Source of the DNA: JBBIPA01 sp963775935
Lineage (GTDB): Bacteria > Chloroflexota > Dehalococcoidia > GIF9 > UBA5629
Direction: 5' to 3'
Assembly (NCBI GenBank): GCA_963775935.1
Contig: CAVZKR010000003.1
Coordinates: 323,022 to 387,021 of the forward strand
DNA: 64,000 nucleotides
The translations under genes and the position numbers were made by a program. The notes beneath the pieces are model-generated. The model searched no databases. It worked only from the letters and a program-made list of their open reading frames with translations, and was not told the DNA's origin. Of this stretch, positions 1-8,995 are shown one piece after another (the first letter of the stretch is position 1; every line of letters begins with the position of its first letter).

Positions 1-746
1 GAATCATGCTCCACCATCCTCAAGTCTGCCTGGAGCCCGCCTTTGAGAATAACGCTGGCTTTGGTCGTTCCCTGAGCCAGCACTTCCCTGACATGAGGCA
101 AAGCTATGAAAGCATTAATAACCGACTCAGGATTATCGGCGGTACCCATAAGGTCAATATCACCTACTGTCTCCCTGAAACGGCGCAGGCTGCCAGCAGC
201 GGTCACATTCTTCACCCCAGCTATTCGTTGTAAGGCATCCAGTATCTCTTCCACGACAGGTAAAGCCTCACCGATGGGAATTCGCCGGTCTTTGCGACGT
301 AAGGCTTGAATCTGATGTAAAATATTTTCAGCGGCCTTATCACCGAGACGGAACAAGCTGGCAACGCGTCCATCATTGATAGCCAGCTCCAGTCCATCTA
401 TTGATGTTACCCCAAGTTCGCTGAGCTTCATTGCTGTCTTGGGCCCAATACCTGGAATTTCTAATAGTTTTGTAATTCCTTCTGGAAATCCAGATTTAAG
501 TCCTTCATAATAGTCTAGCTTTCCTGTCGTCACTAGCTCAATTGTCTTCTTCGCTATTGCCTCACCCACACCGGGAATAGTTTTCAAGTCCTTGCCTTCC
601 CCCAGCATAACTCCGATTTCTTCAGGTAGATGCTCGATAGTCCGCGCTGCTTTCTGATAAGCTCTGATTTTGAAAATATTCTCTCCTTTGAGCTCAAGAA
701 GGTCAGCGATATCCTGAAATACCCTGGCAATATCATTGTTTTTCAT
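1..746 (-). CDS. polX: DNA polymerase X family protein (PolX), N-terminal part, cut by window edge
   Basis: Reading the minus strand from an ATG at 746 gives about 248 codons that stay open to the window edge, so the C-terminal half lies outside. The start (MKNNDIARVFQDIA) and two helix-hairpin-helix stretches (IPGVGEAIAKKT and IPGIGPKTAMKL) fit the family-X polymerase 8-kDa and fingers domains. The palm motif GSLRRFRETVGDIDLM, with the metal-binding Asp pair, follows at about residues 190-205, then the GLQADLR strand. Bacterial PolX proteins usually add a C-terminal PHP 3'-5' exonuclease domain, which cannot be seen here. They act in gap filling in base-excision repair. The gene lies 61 bp downstream of secA on the same strand and may be the last gene of a prs-secA-polX unit. 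No strong ribosome binding site is visible. Confidence 0.9.
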   Translation of the reverse strand, partial: MKNNDIARVFQDIADLLELKGENIFKIRAYQKAARTIEHLPEEIGVMLGEGKDLKTIPGVGEAIAKKTIELVTTGKLDYYEGLKSGFPEGITKLLEIPGIGPKTAMKLSELGVTSIDGLELAINDGRVASLFRLGDKAAENILHQIQALRRKDRRIPIGEALPVVEEILDALQRIAGVKNVTAAGSLRRFRETVGDIDLMGTADNPESVINAFIALPHVREVLAQGTTKASVILKGGLQADLRMVEHD

Positions 747-807
747 TGGATATACTTAAAGTATAACAAAAACAAGAATAAATAGAGGGGGAATTGAGAT
801 TAGCGAT

Positions 808-3492
808 CTACTTGCCGCAGCAGTGCTTGTACTTTTTACCCGAGCCACAGGGGCAGGGATCATTGCGTCCAATCTTCCTGTCACCTGTCGGCACCGGAGC
901 TTTCTGGGTTTGCCTTTGAGCTGGAGGTTGTTGTTTAAGGATGCTGACTCTATAAATCATGTGGACAACATCATGCTGGATGCCGGCCACCAAACTATCG
1001 AAATAATTACCACCTTCTTTTTTGTAGGCGACCAATGGGTCAATCTGTCGCACCGACTGTAACCCAACGCTCAGTCTTAAATGGTCCATCGCAGTAAGGT
1101 GTTCTTTCCACAAGCTGTCAATTATATGTAACATCACTCTTCTTTCCAAAAGCCGCATATTCTCAGAGCCTATATCTTTCTCCTGTTGTTCATAGAGCTG
1201 CTCAGCGTAAGCAAATAAAGTATCGCTGATTTGCTCCGACTTCATCTCTGACAAGGCGCTGACAGTTAGCTCAGGTGGCAACGGTGGTGGGAAGATAGCA
1301 GCAATGTCTTCGAGTAACCCTTCCAAATCTTGCGCCACAAGTTCATTGCCACATCGAGTTGCTACCAGGCTCTGAATTTCTTTTTCAACCATCGACAGGA
1401 TATTTGCTTTGAGGTCAGCACCACCCAAGATTTTCTTTCTCTCGGCATAGATTACTTCCCGATGCTTATTGACGATATCATCGTAGTCCACCAGATGCTT
1501 ACGCATATCAAAATGGTAACCCTCAACTCTGACCTGGGCATTTTCTATAGCCTTATTGACCATAGAATGTTCTATGGGAGTGTTTTCATCCATTCCCGCC
1601 CATTCCATAAAGCCTTTAATACGGTCACCCCCAAAACGTCGGACGATATCATCTTCCAGCGAGATGTAGAAGCGTGAGCCGCCCGGGTCACCCTGCCTAC
1701 CAGAGCGACCCCTAAGCTGATTATCGATCCGTCTGGCTTCATGTCGCTCTGTGCCAAGGACATGCAATCCACCCATTGCCACCACCTTATCATGCTCTAC
1801 CTGCCAATCTCGAGATTCCTTCTGACAATCGTGGTATATTTTCTGAAATTCCTGGTCTTCACACTGGAAATCCTCTCGCTTTGGTTCTTCAGGCGTTTTC
1901 CCACCCAGTAATATGTCAACACCACGCCCCGCCATATTAGTGGATACCGTGACTGCGCCTATCTTGCCCGCCTGAGCAATAATTTCAGCTTCCCTGGTAT
2001 GGTTCTTAGCGTTCAGTAACTGAACGCTAAGAACCCCTTTTCTTTTTAAGAGTTCACTGAGCTTTTCCGACTTCTCAATAGAAACCGTGCCAATGAGCAC
2101 CGGCCTGCCCTGTTTATATAAGCTCTCTACCTCATTAGCTACTGCCTTAAATTTTGATTCCTCATCCTTATAAATCTGGTCAGGATTATCGATACGAATC
2201 ATGGGTTTATTGGTGGGAACAGCTACCACGTCCAGCTTATATATTTTGTAGAACTCTTCCGCTTCGGTAGCCGCTGTACCGGTCATACCACCTAATTTCT
2301 GATAAAGGCGAAAATAGTTCTGAAATGTTATGGTGGCTAAGGTGACGCTCTCACGCTCAATTTTAACCTTCTCCTTGGCTTCTATCGCCTGGTGCAATCC
2401 CTCGGAATATCGCCTCCCGAACATCAACCTCCCAGTGAACTCATCGACAATAATGACCTTGCCATCTTTGACTACATAGTCTCTGTCTCGTTTGAATAGC
2501 ACCTGAGCCTTCAAAGCATTCTCCAGGTATTGTACGAGACCGTAATTAGCCGGGTCATAAAGACTCGGAGCCTTCAGCGCATTCTCTTTCCTGAGTATTT
2601 TTTCCATGCCAGTCATGCCACCATCGGTTAAACTAACGGTACGTGTCTTCTCGTCTACGGTATAATCTTCCTCTTTCTTAAGCGGAAGAACAGAGCGAGC
2701 AAAAACAACATACTTATCGGCGGCTTCTTCAGCAGCGCCGCTTATTATCAATGGAGTACGAGCCTCATCAATAAGGATATTATCCACCTCATCCACGATA
2801 GCGTAATTGAGTTCCCTCTGAACGCATTGGGACAGGTCTAACACCATATTATCTCTGAGGTAATCGAAGCCAAACTCGTTGTTGGTGCCATAGGTTATGT
2901 CTGCTTCATATGCCTGCTTGCGGGATACAGGACGGAAGTGAGGCCAGCGCTTGTCTACTGGTTCACGGTTCGGGTCAGGGTCATAAAGATAAGCTGGCAA
3001 ATAGTCAGTTGGGCTCTGCTGAGGATAAATGCTGGCAATGCTCATGCCCAGAGCATGGTAAATAGGCCCCATCCAGTGGGCATCGCGTCTCGCCAGATAA
3101 TCGTTTACCGTCACCAGGTGACAGCCTTTACCTTCGAGAGCGTTTAAATAAAGGGGGAGAGTAGCCACCAGGGTCTTACCTTCACCGGTTTTCATCTCGG
3201 CGATCTTCCCCTGATGCAATGCCATCCCTCCTATGAGCTGGACATCGAAATGACGTTGTCCGATAGTTCGCCTGGAAGCCTCCCTGACAGCAGCAAAGGC
3301 TTCAGGTAGGAGGTCATCTAATGTTTCACCGCCTTTGATCCGAGCCTTAAACTCATCAGTTTTAGCACGAAGCTCAGCGTCATTGAGCTTTTGAAACTCA
3401 GGCTCCAGAGAATTAATGGTATTGACGATCGGGGAAAAGCGCTTTAGTTCCTTTTCATTGGAATCAACAAGGCTCCCCAGCCATTTAAGCAT
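808..3492 (-). CDS. secA: Preprotein translocase ATPase SecA
   Basis: SecA is the motor that drives unfolded preproteins through SecYEG at the cytoplasmic membrane. The 894-residue product is a normal length. Visible in order: Walker A (MKTGEGKTLVATLP, about residue 100), the DEVDNILIDEARTPL Walker B region, TNMAGRGVDILLGGK, and the helicase motif VI region (RRIDNQLRGRSGRQGD). The last 22 residues hold the SEC-C zinc site (DPCPCGSGKKYKHCC), used to contact SecB or the ribosome. The start codon lies 8 bp after the stop of prs, so the two are probably co-transcribed. Family assignment is certain. Confidence 0.98.
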   Translation of the reverse strand: MLKWLGSLVDSNEKELKRFSPIVNTINSLEPEFQKLNDAELRAKTDEFKARIKGGETLDDLLPEAFAAVREASRRTIGQRHFDVQLIGGMALHQGKIAEMKTGEGKTLVATLPLYLNALEGKGCHLVTVNDYLARRDAHWMGPIYHALGMSIASIYPQQSPTDYLPAYLYDPDPNREPVDKRWPHFRPVSRKQAYEADITYGTNNEFGFDYLRDNMVLDLSQCVQRELNYAIVDEVDNILIDEARTPLIISGAAEEAADKYVVFARSVLPLKKEEDYTVDEKTRTVSLTDGGMTGMEKILRKENALKAPSLYDPANYGLVQYLENALKAQVLFKRDRDYVVKDGKVIIVDEFTGRLMFGRRYSEGLHQAIEAKEKVKIERESVTLATITFQNYFRLYQKLGGMTGTAATEAEEFYKIYKLDVVAVPTNKPMIRIDNPDQIYKDEESKFKAVANEVESLYKQGRPVLIGTVSIEKSEKLSELLKRKGVLSVQLLNAKNHTREAEIIAQAGKIGAVTVSTNMAGRGVDILLGGKTPEEPKREDFQCEDQEFQKIYHDCQKESRDWQVEHDKVVAMGGLHVLGTERHEARRIDNQLRGRSGRQGDPGGSRFYISLEDDIVRRFGGDRIKGFMEWAGMDENTPIEHSMVNKAIENAQVRVEGYHFDMRKHLVDYDDIVNKHREVIYAERKKILGGADLKANILSMVEKEIQSLVATRCGNELVAQDLEGLLEDIAAIFPPPLPPELTVSALSEMKSEQISDTLFAYAEQLYEQQEKDIGSENMRLLERRVMLHIIDSLWKEHLTAMDHLRLSVGLQSVRQIDPLVAYKKEGGNYFDSLVAGIQHDVVHMIYRVSILKQQPPAQRQTQKAPVPTGDRKIGRNDPCPCGSGKKYKHCCGK

Positions 3493-3500
3493 ATATTCTC

Positions 3501-4439
3501 CTATTGAAACATGGCGCCGATGGAAAGGCCAGTATGAATACGGTGTATCGCCTCACCCAACAGCGGCGCCATAGGTAACACGGTTATTTTATCGAGCTTC
3601 TTACCGTCCTTAACGGGAATCGTATCGGTAACCACAACCTCTTTCACTGGGGATTTAGCGATACGTTCAATAGCTGTCCCCGAAAAAACAGGGTGCGTAC
3701 AGCAGGCATAAACCTCAATAGCTCCCTTGTCCAGCAGGGCTGTTGCCGCATTAACCAGAGAACCAGCGGTATCAATCTCATCGTCCATGGTCAGGGCGCG
3801 CATGCCAGCAACCTCACCAATAATATTGAGTGTTTCTGTGGTATCGACGTTTCCCACCCGCCGCTTTTCAATAATAGCCAGCGGAGCATTCAGATGAGCA
3901 GCAAGGTCGCGGGTACGCTTGGAAATACCGATATCGGTAGCCACCACTACCACCTTGTCCAGCGCCTTTTTCTTCCAGTAATTGGCAATCAACGTAAGAG
4001 CAGTAAGCTCATCGACAGGTATATTGAAAAAACCCTGAATCTGTGCGGCGTGGAGGTCTACCGTTAACAGACGATTGGCGCCGGCTGTGGTAAGCAAATC
4101 AGCTATTAATCGGGCAGTTATCGGCACACGGGGCTGGTCTTTTTTATCAGTGCGAGCATAGCCATAGTATGGCACCACCGCCGTAATTCTCCCTGCTGAA
4201 GACCGCTTGAAAGCATCCAGCATGATAAGGAGCTCCACGATATTTTTATTGACTGGCGATGTAAATGGCTGGACGACAAATACATCTCTTTCACGTACAT
4301 TTTCCAGAATACGCACAAAGATATTCTCGTTTTTAAATTCAAAAACCTCAGCCTGTCCCAAGGGAATTTTGAGATAGTCACATATTGCTTTCGCTAATGT
4401 TGGGTGAGCATTGCCTGTAAAAACCCTAAGTTCATCCAT
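3501..4439 (-). CDS. prs: Ribose-phosphate pyrophosphokinase
   Basis: This enzyme makes PRPP from ribose 5-phosphate and ATP, feeding purine, pyrimidine, histidine, tryptophan and NAD synthesis. The 312-residue protein has the expected N-terminal FTGNAHPTLA start, the ATP-loop region (QPFTSPVNKN), the flexible-loop segment YGYARTDKK, and a PRPP-binding loop of the type DDxxDTAGSL (TMDDEIDTAGSL, about residue 215). The start is an ATG behind a G-rich Shine-Dalgarno-like run (GGGGGT). A TATAAT sits about 30 bp upstream on the minus strand. It is the first gene of the minus-strand group prs-secA-polX and is divergent from nth. Confidence 0.97.
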   Translation of the reverse strand: MDELRVFTGNAHPTLAKAICDYLKIPLGQAEVFEFKNENIFVRILENVRERDVFVVQPFTSPVNKNIVELLIMLDAFKRSSAGRITAVVPYYGYARTDKKDQPRVPITARLIADLLTTAGANRLLTVDLHAAQIQGFFNIPVDELTALTLIANYWKKKALDKVVVVATDIGISKRTRDLAAHLNAPLAIIEKRRVGNVDTTETLNIIGEVAGMRALTMDDEIDTAGSLVNAATALLDKGAIEVYACCTHPVFSGTAIERIAKSPVKEVVVTDTIPVKDGKKLDKITVLPMAPLLGEAIHRIHTGLSIGAMFQ

Positions 4440-4529
4440 TTCATTACCCCCAGTATCGTTGGTGAGAAATTAATTATATCATCAACAGACGACTGTATCC
4501 CACTACCATCGGCATAAAAAAGAAAAAAT

Positions 4530-4557
4530 TTCAATTATTGAACGTAAATTGTATAAT
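4530..4557 (+). promoter_or_regulatory. Putative promoter of nth
   Basis: A TTCAAT (4530-4535) and a perfect TATAAT (4552-4557) lie 16 bp apart. Transcription would begin near 4564, a few bases before the ATG at 4568. This argues against the in-frame ATG at 4538, which would lie upstream of the -10 box, and suggests a nearly leaderless mRNA. Inference from sequence only. Confidence 0.45.
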
Positions 4558-4567
4558 TGCTCAAACA

Positions 4568-5254
4568 ATGAAGCAGCACCTGATTAGACAAATTCTGAAC
4601 TTACTGACTGAAGGATATGGCAACCGAGAATGGCACCTCGACCATGATTCTATCGCAGTGCTCGTTCAAACAATCCTTTCCCAGAACACGTCTGACCAGA
4701 ATTCCCGCCGCGCCTTCGCTGCTCTGGTAGCTTCGTTTGGTAGCTGGGAAAAGATACTAATCGCCAGCATTGGTCAAATCGCTGACAGCATCAGACTTGG
4801 TGGCCTTGCCGAAGTTAAAGCAAGGTATATCAAGCAGGCGCTCGTAGAAATCAAACGCAGACGAGGTCAACTAGGGCTCGAATTCCTCAGGCAACTCCCC
4901 GTAGATGAAGCCAGAGACTGGCTGATGCAGTTACCGGGGGTGGGCATTAAGACAGCAAGCTGTGTGCTGCTATTCTCACTTGGCATGCCAGCATTGCCAG
5001 TGGATACTCACATTGCTCGACTTGCCAGAAGGCTTGGTTTAATCGATAGTAAAACACCGGTAGATAAAGCCCATAACCTGCTGGAAAGCACTGTCTCCAA
5101 AAAGGATGTTTACGCTTTTCATGTGCTCCTTATCGAACATGGCAGGAAAGTATGCAAAGCTCAACGTCCCAGATGCCCCAACTGCATACTGCAAAATATA
5201 TGCCCCAGCTACGAGGAATTAAACAGACTAAAAAACGCTGGGAAGGCAAGATAA
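4568..5254 (+). CDS. nth: Endonuclease III-type DNA glycosylase/AP lyase
   Basis: A 228-residue base-excision-repair enzyme that removes oxidised pyrimidines. The helix-hairpin-helix LPGVGIKTASCVLL carries the catalytic Lys, and the following LPVDTHIARL carries the catalytic Asp. The C-terminus has a four-cysteine cluster with spacing C-x6-C-x2-C-x5-C (CKAQRPRC...CILQNIC), the classic 4Fe-4S loop. An in-frame ATG lies 30 bp upstream at 4538, but the -10 box at 4552-4557 favours 4568. It stands alone between prs and glyA. Closest paralogues (MutY, HhH-GPD family) are excluded by the Lys and the Fe-S spacing. Confidence 0.93.
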   Translation: MKQHLIRQILNLLTEGYGNREWHLDHDSIAVLVQTILSQNTSDQNSRRAFAALVASFGSWEKILIASIGQIADSIRLGGLAEVKARYIKQALVEIKRRRGQLGLEFLRQLPVDEARDWLMQLPGVGIKTASCVLLFSLGMPALPVDTHIARLARRLGLIDSKTPVDKAHNLLESTVSKKDVYAFHVLLIEHGRKVCKAQRPRCPNCILQNICPSYEELNRLKNAGKAR

Positions 5255-5283
5255 TAAGCTCTTGACTGATTGATGACTGGCAA

Positions 5284-6528
5284 CTAGTAATCAATGCCAG
5301 GTACAGGAAATCGCTGACATAGAGCAGCTACCTGTTCTCGAATCTGCTGTCCTAACTTCCGATTATCTGGATCTGATAACACTTTCACTACCATAGAGGC
5401 AACCTGCTTAATCTCTTGAACTCCAAAGCCTCTGGTGGTAACCGCTGGTGTACCAAACCTGATACCGCTGGTAATTTGTGGGGACCTTGTATCAAATGGA
5501 ATCGCATTGCGATTCACCAGAATACCAGCAATTTCCAGCGCTTCCTGGGCAACTTTGCCGGTTATACCAGCCTTAGCCAGGTCAACTAATACAAGATGGT
5601 TTTCAGTCCCACCTGAAACCAAACGCAAACCATTACCATGTAGTTCCTGAGCCAGAACAGAGGCGTTCTCTAAAACTGCCTTCTGATAGCTGATGAACTC
5701 TGGCTGCATGGCTTCAAAAAATGCTATAGCTTTTGCCGCAATCGTATGCATGAGAGGCCCTCCCTGCATCATGGGAAAAACAGCGGAGTCGATTCTCGTA
5801 GCTAACTCTTTGTTACACAACACAAAACCGCTACGCGGACCTCTCAGCGTTTTATGGGTTGAAGAGGTTACCACATCAGCGACCGGCACCGGAGAAGGAT
5901 GTACATTCGCAGCAACTAAGCCGGCGATATGGGCCATATCAACCACGAGCCTAGCACCAACTTTATCTGTGATGCGACGAAAACGTTCAAAATCTATCTT
6001 CCGAGGATAGGAACTTGCCCCTGCCATAATTAGCTTCGGTTTATGCTGGAGAGCCAGCCTTTCTAGTTCATCATAATCCAATCTCTCAGTCTCCTTATCA
6101 ACGCCATACGAGACGAACTTGTACCATTTGCCCGAAAAATTGACTGGCGCTCCGTGGGTTAAATGCCCACCATGACTTAACGTCATACCCATCACTACAT
6201 CCCCTGGCTCAAGCAAAGCAAAATAGGCTGCCATATTAGCCTGACTGCCGCTATGAGGCTGTACATTGGCGTGTTCAGCATCGAACAATTTCTTCACCCT
6301 TTGAATAGCCAGTGTCTCAACAGCATCGATATAAGGGCAGCCAGAATAGTAACGATGCTCGGGATAGCCCTCCGCATACTTATTGGTGAGAACCGAGCAC
6401 TGGGCTTGCAGAACAGCTCGGCTGGCATAGTTCTCCGCAGCAATAAGATTTATAGTTTCTTTTTGCCGCTTTGCTTCAAGTTCCAAAATTCTGCTAATTT
6501 CAACGTCGTGCTGATTCCTATTATCCAA
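5284..6528 (-). CDS. glyA: Serine hydroxymethyltransferase
   Basis: SHMT interconverts serine and glycine while loading tetrahydrofolate with a one-carbon unit, using PLP. The PLP-lysine motif [14 protein letters not shown] (about residue 225) is intact, as are the substrate loops [13 protein letters not shown] and PHSGSQAN near the N-terminus. The open frame extends to a TTG at 6546, but a strong GGAGG (6536-6540) lies inside that extension, 7 bp before a second in-frame TTG at 6528. The second TTG is therefore the better start and gives 414 residues, close to the family norm. It converges on nth with a 29-bp gap. Confidence 0.96.
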   Translation of the reverse strand: MDNRNQHDVEISRILELEAKRQKETINLIAAENYASRAVLQAQCSVLTNKYAEGYPEHRYYSGCPYIDAVETLAIQRVKKLFDAEHANVQPHSGSQANMAAYFALLEPGDVVMGMTLSHGGHLTHGAPVNFSGKWYKFVSYGVDKETERLDYDELERLALQHKPKLIMAGASSYPRKIDFERFRRITDKVGARLVVDMAHIAGLVAANVHPSPVPVADVVTSSTHKTLRGPRSGFVLCNKELATRIDSAVFPMMQGGPLMHTIAAKAIAFFEAMQPEFISYQKAVLENASVLAQELHGNGLRLVSGGTENHLVLVDLAKAGITGKVAQEALEIAGILVNRNAIPFDTRSPQITSGIRFGTPAVTTRGFGVQEIKQVASMVVKVLSDPDNRKLGQQIREQVAALCQRFPVPGIDY

Positions 6529-6709
6529 TAGAGGACCTCCAGGCAATATTTAAAGCATAATATCACCGTCATTCCGCCAAGGTCAAACAAGACATAATTG
6601 GGAAACCCAGACTTACTCAAATAAAAATTCGCTGGCTTAATAAAATCTATGTTTGCCAAAAATTTTCAGCCTGTATATACTCTACCAGGCATATCAGCAG
6701 AGGACGTTC

Positions 6710-7114
6710 ATGAAACCACTCGTTTACCCAATAGCATCTCTTATTGCGTTAATCGCGGTGATTCTCATTATTCCGCTTGCCAGCGCATGTAGCCATTCCG
6801 GCAACCAACCACCAAAAATAGCAGACATCAAAGCCGATAGCATGTACCTCTACCCGAAGGGCAGCGCTGAGCTTGAATGTCTTGCCTTAGACCCGGAAGG
6901 TGATACCATGACCTTTACCTGGTCATGTGCTGATGGTACCTTCGTAGGAAGTGGGCCTATAGTGACCTGGCAGGCACCCAATGCCTATGGCGACTTCCAT
7001 ATCATGGTTATCGTTGAGGATGGCAACGGTAATAGCGCTCAAAGAACTATTACTATCGGCGTGATAGTGAACGAAAATGATCAAGGTTGTAGCACCTGTC
7101 CTACCCGCAGATAA
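6710..7114 (+). CDS. Secreted lipoprotein with one PKD-like domain
   Basis: A 134-residue protein whose start at 6710 is preceded by AGAGGA at good spacing; the frame also opens upstream to 6653, but only the 6710 start gives a clean signal peptide. A hydrophobic stretch ends in LASAC, making Cys27 the likely lipidated residue. The rest is a single Ig/PKD-like module (NQPPKI... to ...TITIGV) that closely matches the first repeat of the protein at 7689-8864, including the shared VTWQAP string. The C-terminus carries a CSTC pair. Likely an anchored cell-surface protein; function unknown. It begins a run of three lipoprotein genes. Confidence 0.75.
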   Translation: MKPLVYPIASLIALIAVILIIPLASACSHSGNQPPKIADIKADSMYLYPKGSAELECLALDPEGDTMTFTWSCADGTFVGSGPIVTWQAPNAYGDFHIMVIVEDGNGNSAQRTITIGVIVNENDQGCSTCPTRR

Positions 7115-7152
7115 GCAATGCGCGTCATGCTTTCATCAACAGGAGTAATAAG

Positions 7153-7539
7153 ATGAAACAAATGTCATCGACAGCGAAATCAATAAGCTTAACCGTACTT
7201 ATAATCCCCTTAATACTGTTATCTGCTTGCGCTCAGAGAACAGAGGATAATGCACCACAATTGCAAATCATCGACCATACTTTGAGTTTCCACAATTTTG
7301 GGGATGTACTTCGAAGCGTGGTAGCCGTTGACGGCAAAGCTAAGAATATCAGCAATACTACAATCAATGCCGCTTTTATAACCGTCAATTTTTACGATAA
7401 GGATAATAATCACCTGTATACAGCTTCAGCCGTAAAAAACAACCTGGCAGCCGGCGAACTCTGGTACTTCAATGTTCGATTTGTCAGCCCGGATGCCTGG
7501 AAGACCACACGCTATGATATTTCAGCAACGACAAAATAA
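7153..7539 (+). CDS. Lipoprotein with FxLYD-like domain
   Basis: A 128-residue lipoprotein: AGGAG lies just before the ATG, a hydrophobic signal follows, and the lipobox LSAC makes Cys26 the lipidation site. The mature part fits the FxLYD-type beta-sandwich found in extracytoplasmic proteins: a V-x-G-K-A-K-N strand followed by the VNFYDKDNN strand that names the family, then a region ending YFNVRF. It is 38 bp after the preceding lipoprotein on the same strand and probably shares its transcript. No enzymatic residues are apparent; a binding or structural surface role is inference. Confidence 0.7.
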   Translation: MKQMSSTAKSISLTVLIIPLILLSACAQRTEDNAPQLQIIDHTLSFHNFGDVLRSVVAVDGKAKNISNTTINAAFITVNFYDKDNNHLYTASAVKNNLAAGELWYFNVRFVSPDAWKTTRYDISATTK

Positions 7540-7688
7540 GAGCCTTAATATGCAAGTGGAAGCTCAGTAGTAGAAATTTCATCTTGAGCCCGAATATACT
7601 ATATCAAAGAGGCAATACCTAGTATAATAATATGCGCAGTAAGGTAGGATTGAACCATAATTCCTTCCTCACTAATAAGGAGGCAACA

Positions 7689-8864
7689 ATGAAACGAAGC
7701 GGTAAGATATTCAAATTCGCCGCAATTTTCCTGGCATTGGTCATAGTATTAGTATTAGCTGTCGGATGTGGTCCCAGCAAAGCACCTTCACCACCCCCAA
7801 CACCATCACAACCAGCTCCAACTGGTAATCAACCACCTGTTATCTCAAGCTTGACCCCATCCCAGACACAAGTCTATCCTTCAGGCACTGTTGAAATACA
7901 GTGCATTGCCTCAGACCCAAACGGTGATAAGATAAATTTCACCTGGGCGGCTACTGGTGGTAACTTCAACGGCGCTGGTACTTCGGTGACCTGGCAAGCG
8001 CCCAAGCAATACGGCACCTATACTATTTCGGTTACAGTAGATGACGGGAAAGGTGCTTCAAGCCAATCATCGGTAACGTTGAGTGTCGGTGCTAACCAAA
8101 GTCCACAAATCTCCAGCCTCTCCGCAAACCCCACTGTTATCGGCATGGGGGGTAACTCACTGATAACTTGTGTGGCTAACGACCCCGATGGTGATGTAGT
8201 AAGATATGACTGGAAAGCTAGTGAAGGCAATATTTCAGGTGTAGGCAACAAAGTTACCTGGGTCCCCCCTAATAAAGGAGGCACTTTCAATGTCATCTGT
8301 ATTGTCAACGATGGCAAAGGCGGTGAAACTCAAGGCAATGTCGCCATCACCGTAACCTCTGCCACCAAGACTGTCACCATTAACGTCGTTCAGGAAGAAA
8401 CAGGCACTGTCTCTAAAAACGACAAGGACAGAACAAAGACCAAGGCTGGCGATGACGAGACCAACAAGGGTTACAGGGCATTCTGGAGCTTCAATATATT
8501 CAGCCTGAATAACACTGATGTAAAAGACGCCAGATTAATATTTACCACGCGAGTTATCGCAGGCAATCCATTCGCCTTTACTGGGGGTGAGTCTCTCGGT
8601 GGACTACTTATCTGGCAGGTACGATATGCCGACCAACTGCCCGATTATGACATCACTGGTGGTAAACTAGAAAAGACAACGCCCGCAATATACGAACAAC
8701 CGACCATTCTCGATGTCACTCCTGAAGTGGCTCCGCTTGTCAAAGGAGCCGCCACTCGATTCCAGATAGAAGCCAGATTCTTAAAAGATTTCAATGGGAA
8801 CGGTGTGGCTGAATTTATTGAGTGGTCGAACGTTAAACTGGAAGTAACATATACCGAGAAATAG
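7689..8864 (+). CDS. Lipoprotein with two PKD-like repeats and a C-terminal beta domain
   Basis: The start at 7689 follows a strong AAGGAGG; the frame opens further to 7632 without a site. The signal sequence ends LAVGC, so Cys27 is the likely lipid anchor. A short Pro-rich linker (about residues 30-48) leads to two tandem Ig/PKD-like repeats (about 50-135 and 138-220), both with the SDPNGD or NDPDGD turn and a VTW motif. The last 160 residues are a different, probably beta-rich domain of unknown function. The first repeat is nearly a paralogue of the 6710-7114 protein, suggesting local duplication. A strong terminator follows. Confidence 0.75.
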   Translation: MKRSGKIFKFAAIFLALVIVLVLAVGCGPSKAPSPPPTPSQPAPTGNQPPVISSLTPSQTQVYPSGTVEIQCIASDPNGDKINFTWAATGGNFNGAGTSVTWQAPKQYGTYTISVTVDDGKGASSQSSVTLSVGANQSPQISSLSANPTVIGMGGNSLITCVANDPDGDVVRYDWKASEGNISGVGNKVTWVPPNKGGTFNVICIVNDGKGGETQGNVAITVTSATKTVTINVVQEETGTVSKNDKDRTKTKAGDDETNKGYRAFWSFNIFSLNNTDVKDARLIFTTRVIAGNPFAFTGGESLGGLLIWQVRYADQLPDYDITGGKLEKTTPAIYEQPTILDVTPEVAPLVKGAATRFQIEARFLKDFNGNGVAEFIEWSNVKLEVTYTEK

Positions 8865-8883
8865 TAACCACGTTAAACTGAAT

Positions 8884-8921
8884 AAATATCAAAGGCGACC
8901 ACATGGTCGCCTTTGATATTT
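8884..8921 (+). terminator. Rho-independent terminator after the lipoprotein genes
   Basis: A perfect 17-bp inverted repeat (core AAAGGCGACC / GGTCGCCTTT) with a 4-base loop, followed by a short T-rich run. It separates the lipoprotein genes from the hrcA promoter and, being symmetrical with A/T-rich flanks, could work on either strand. Confidence 0.8.
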
Positions 8922-8934
8922 TCAAATTTCTGAC

Positions 8935-8963
8935 TTGTCATGCTATTAGCATTACATTATAAT
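8935..8963 (+). promoter_or_regulatory. Sigma-70-type promoter of the hrcA operon
   Basis: TTGTCA (8935-8940) and a perfect TATAAT (8958-8963) are separated by exactly 17 bp. The predicted transcription start falls at about 8970, inside the CIRCE operator, which is the usual layout for HrcA repression. Confidence 0.85.
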
Positions 8964-8966
8964 AAG

Positions 8967-8993
8967 TTAGCAGTCGTTAATGGAGAGTGCTAA
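8967..8993 (+). promoter_or_regulatory. CIRCE operator (HrcA binding site)
   Basis: TTAGCAGTC, 9 bases, GAGTGCTAA: it matches the CIRCE consensus TTAGCACTC-N9-GAGTGCTAA except for one base in the left arm. It starts just downstream of the -10 box and overlaps the ribosome binding site of hrcA, so HrcA could block both transcription start and, if paired in RNA, translation. Confidence 0.92.
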
Positions 8994-8995
8994 AA

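Noticed and set aside
8987..8995. GTG at 8987 as the hrcA start
   Set aside because: It lies inside the CIRCE right arm and has no ribosome binding site; TTG at 8996 does.
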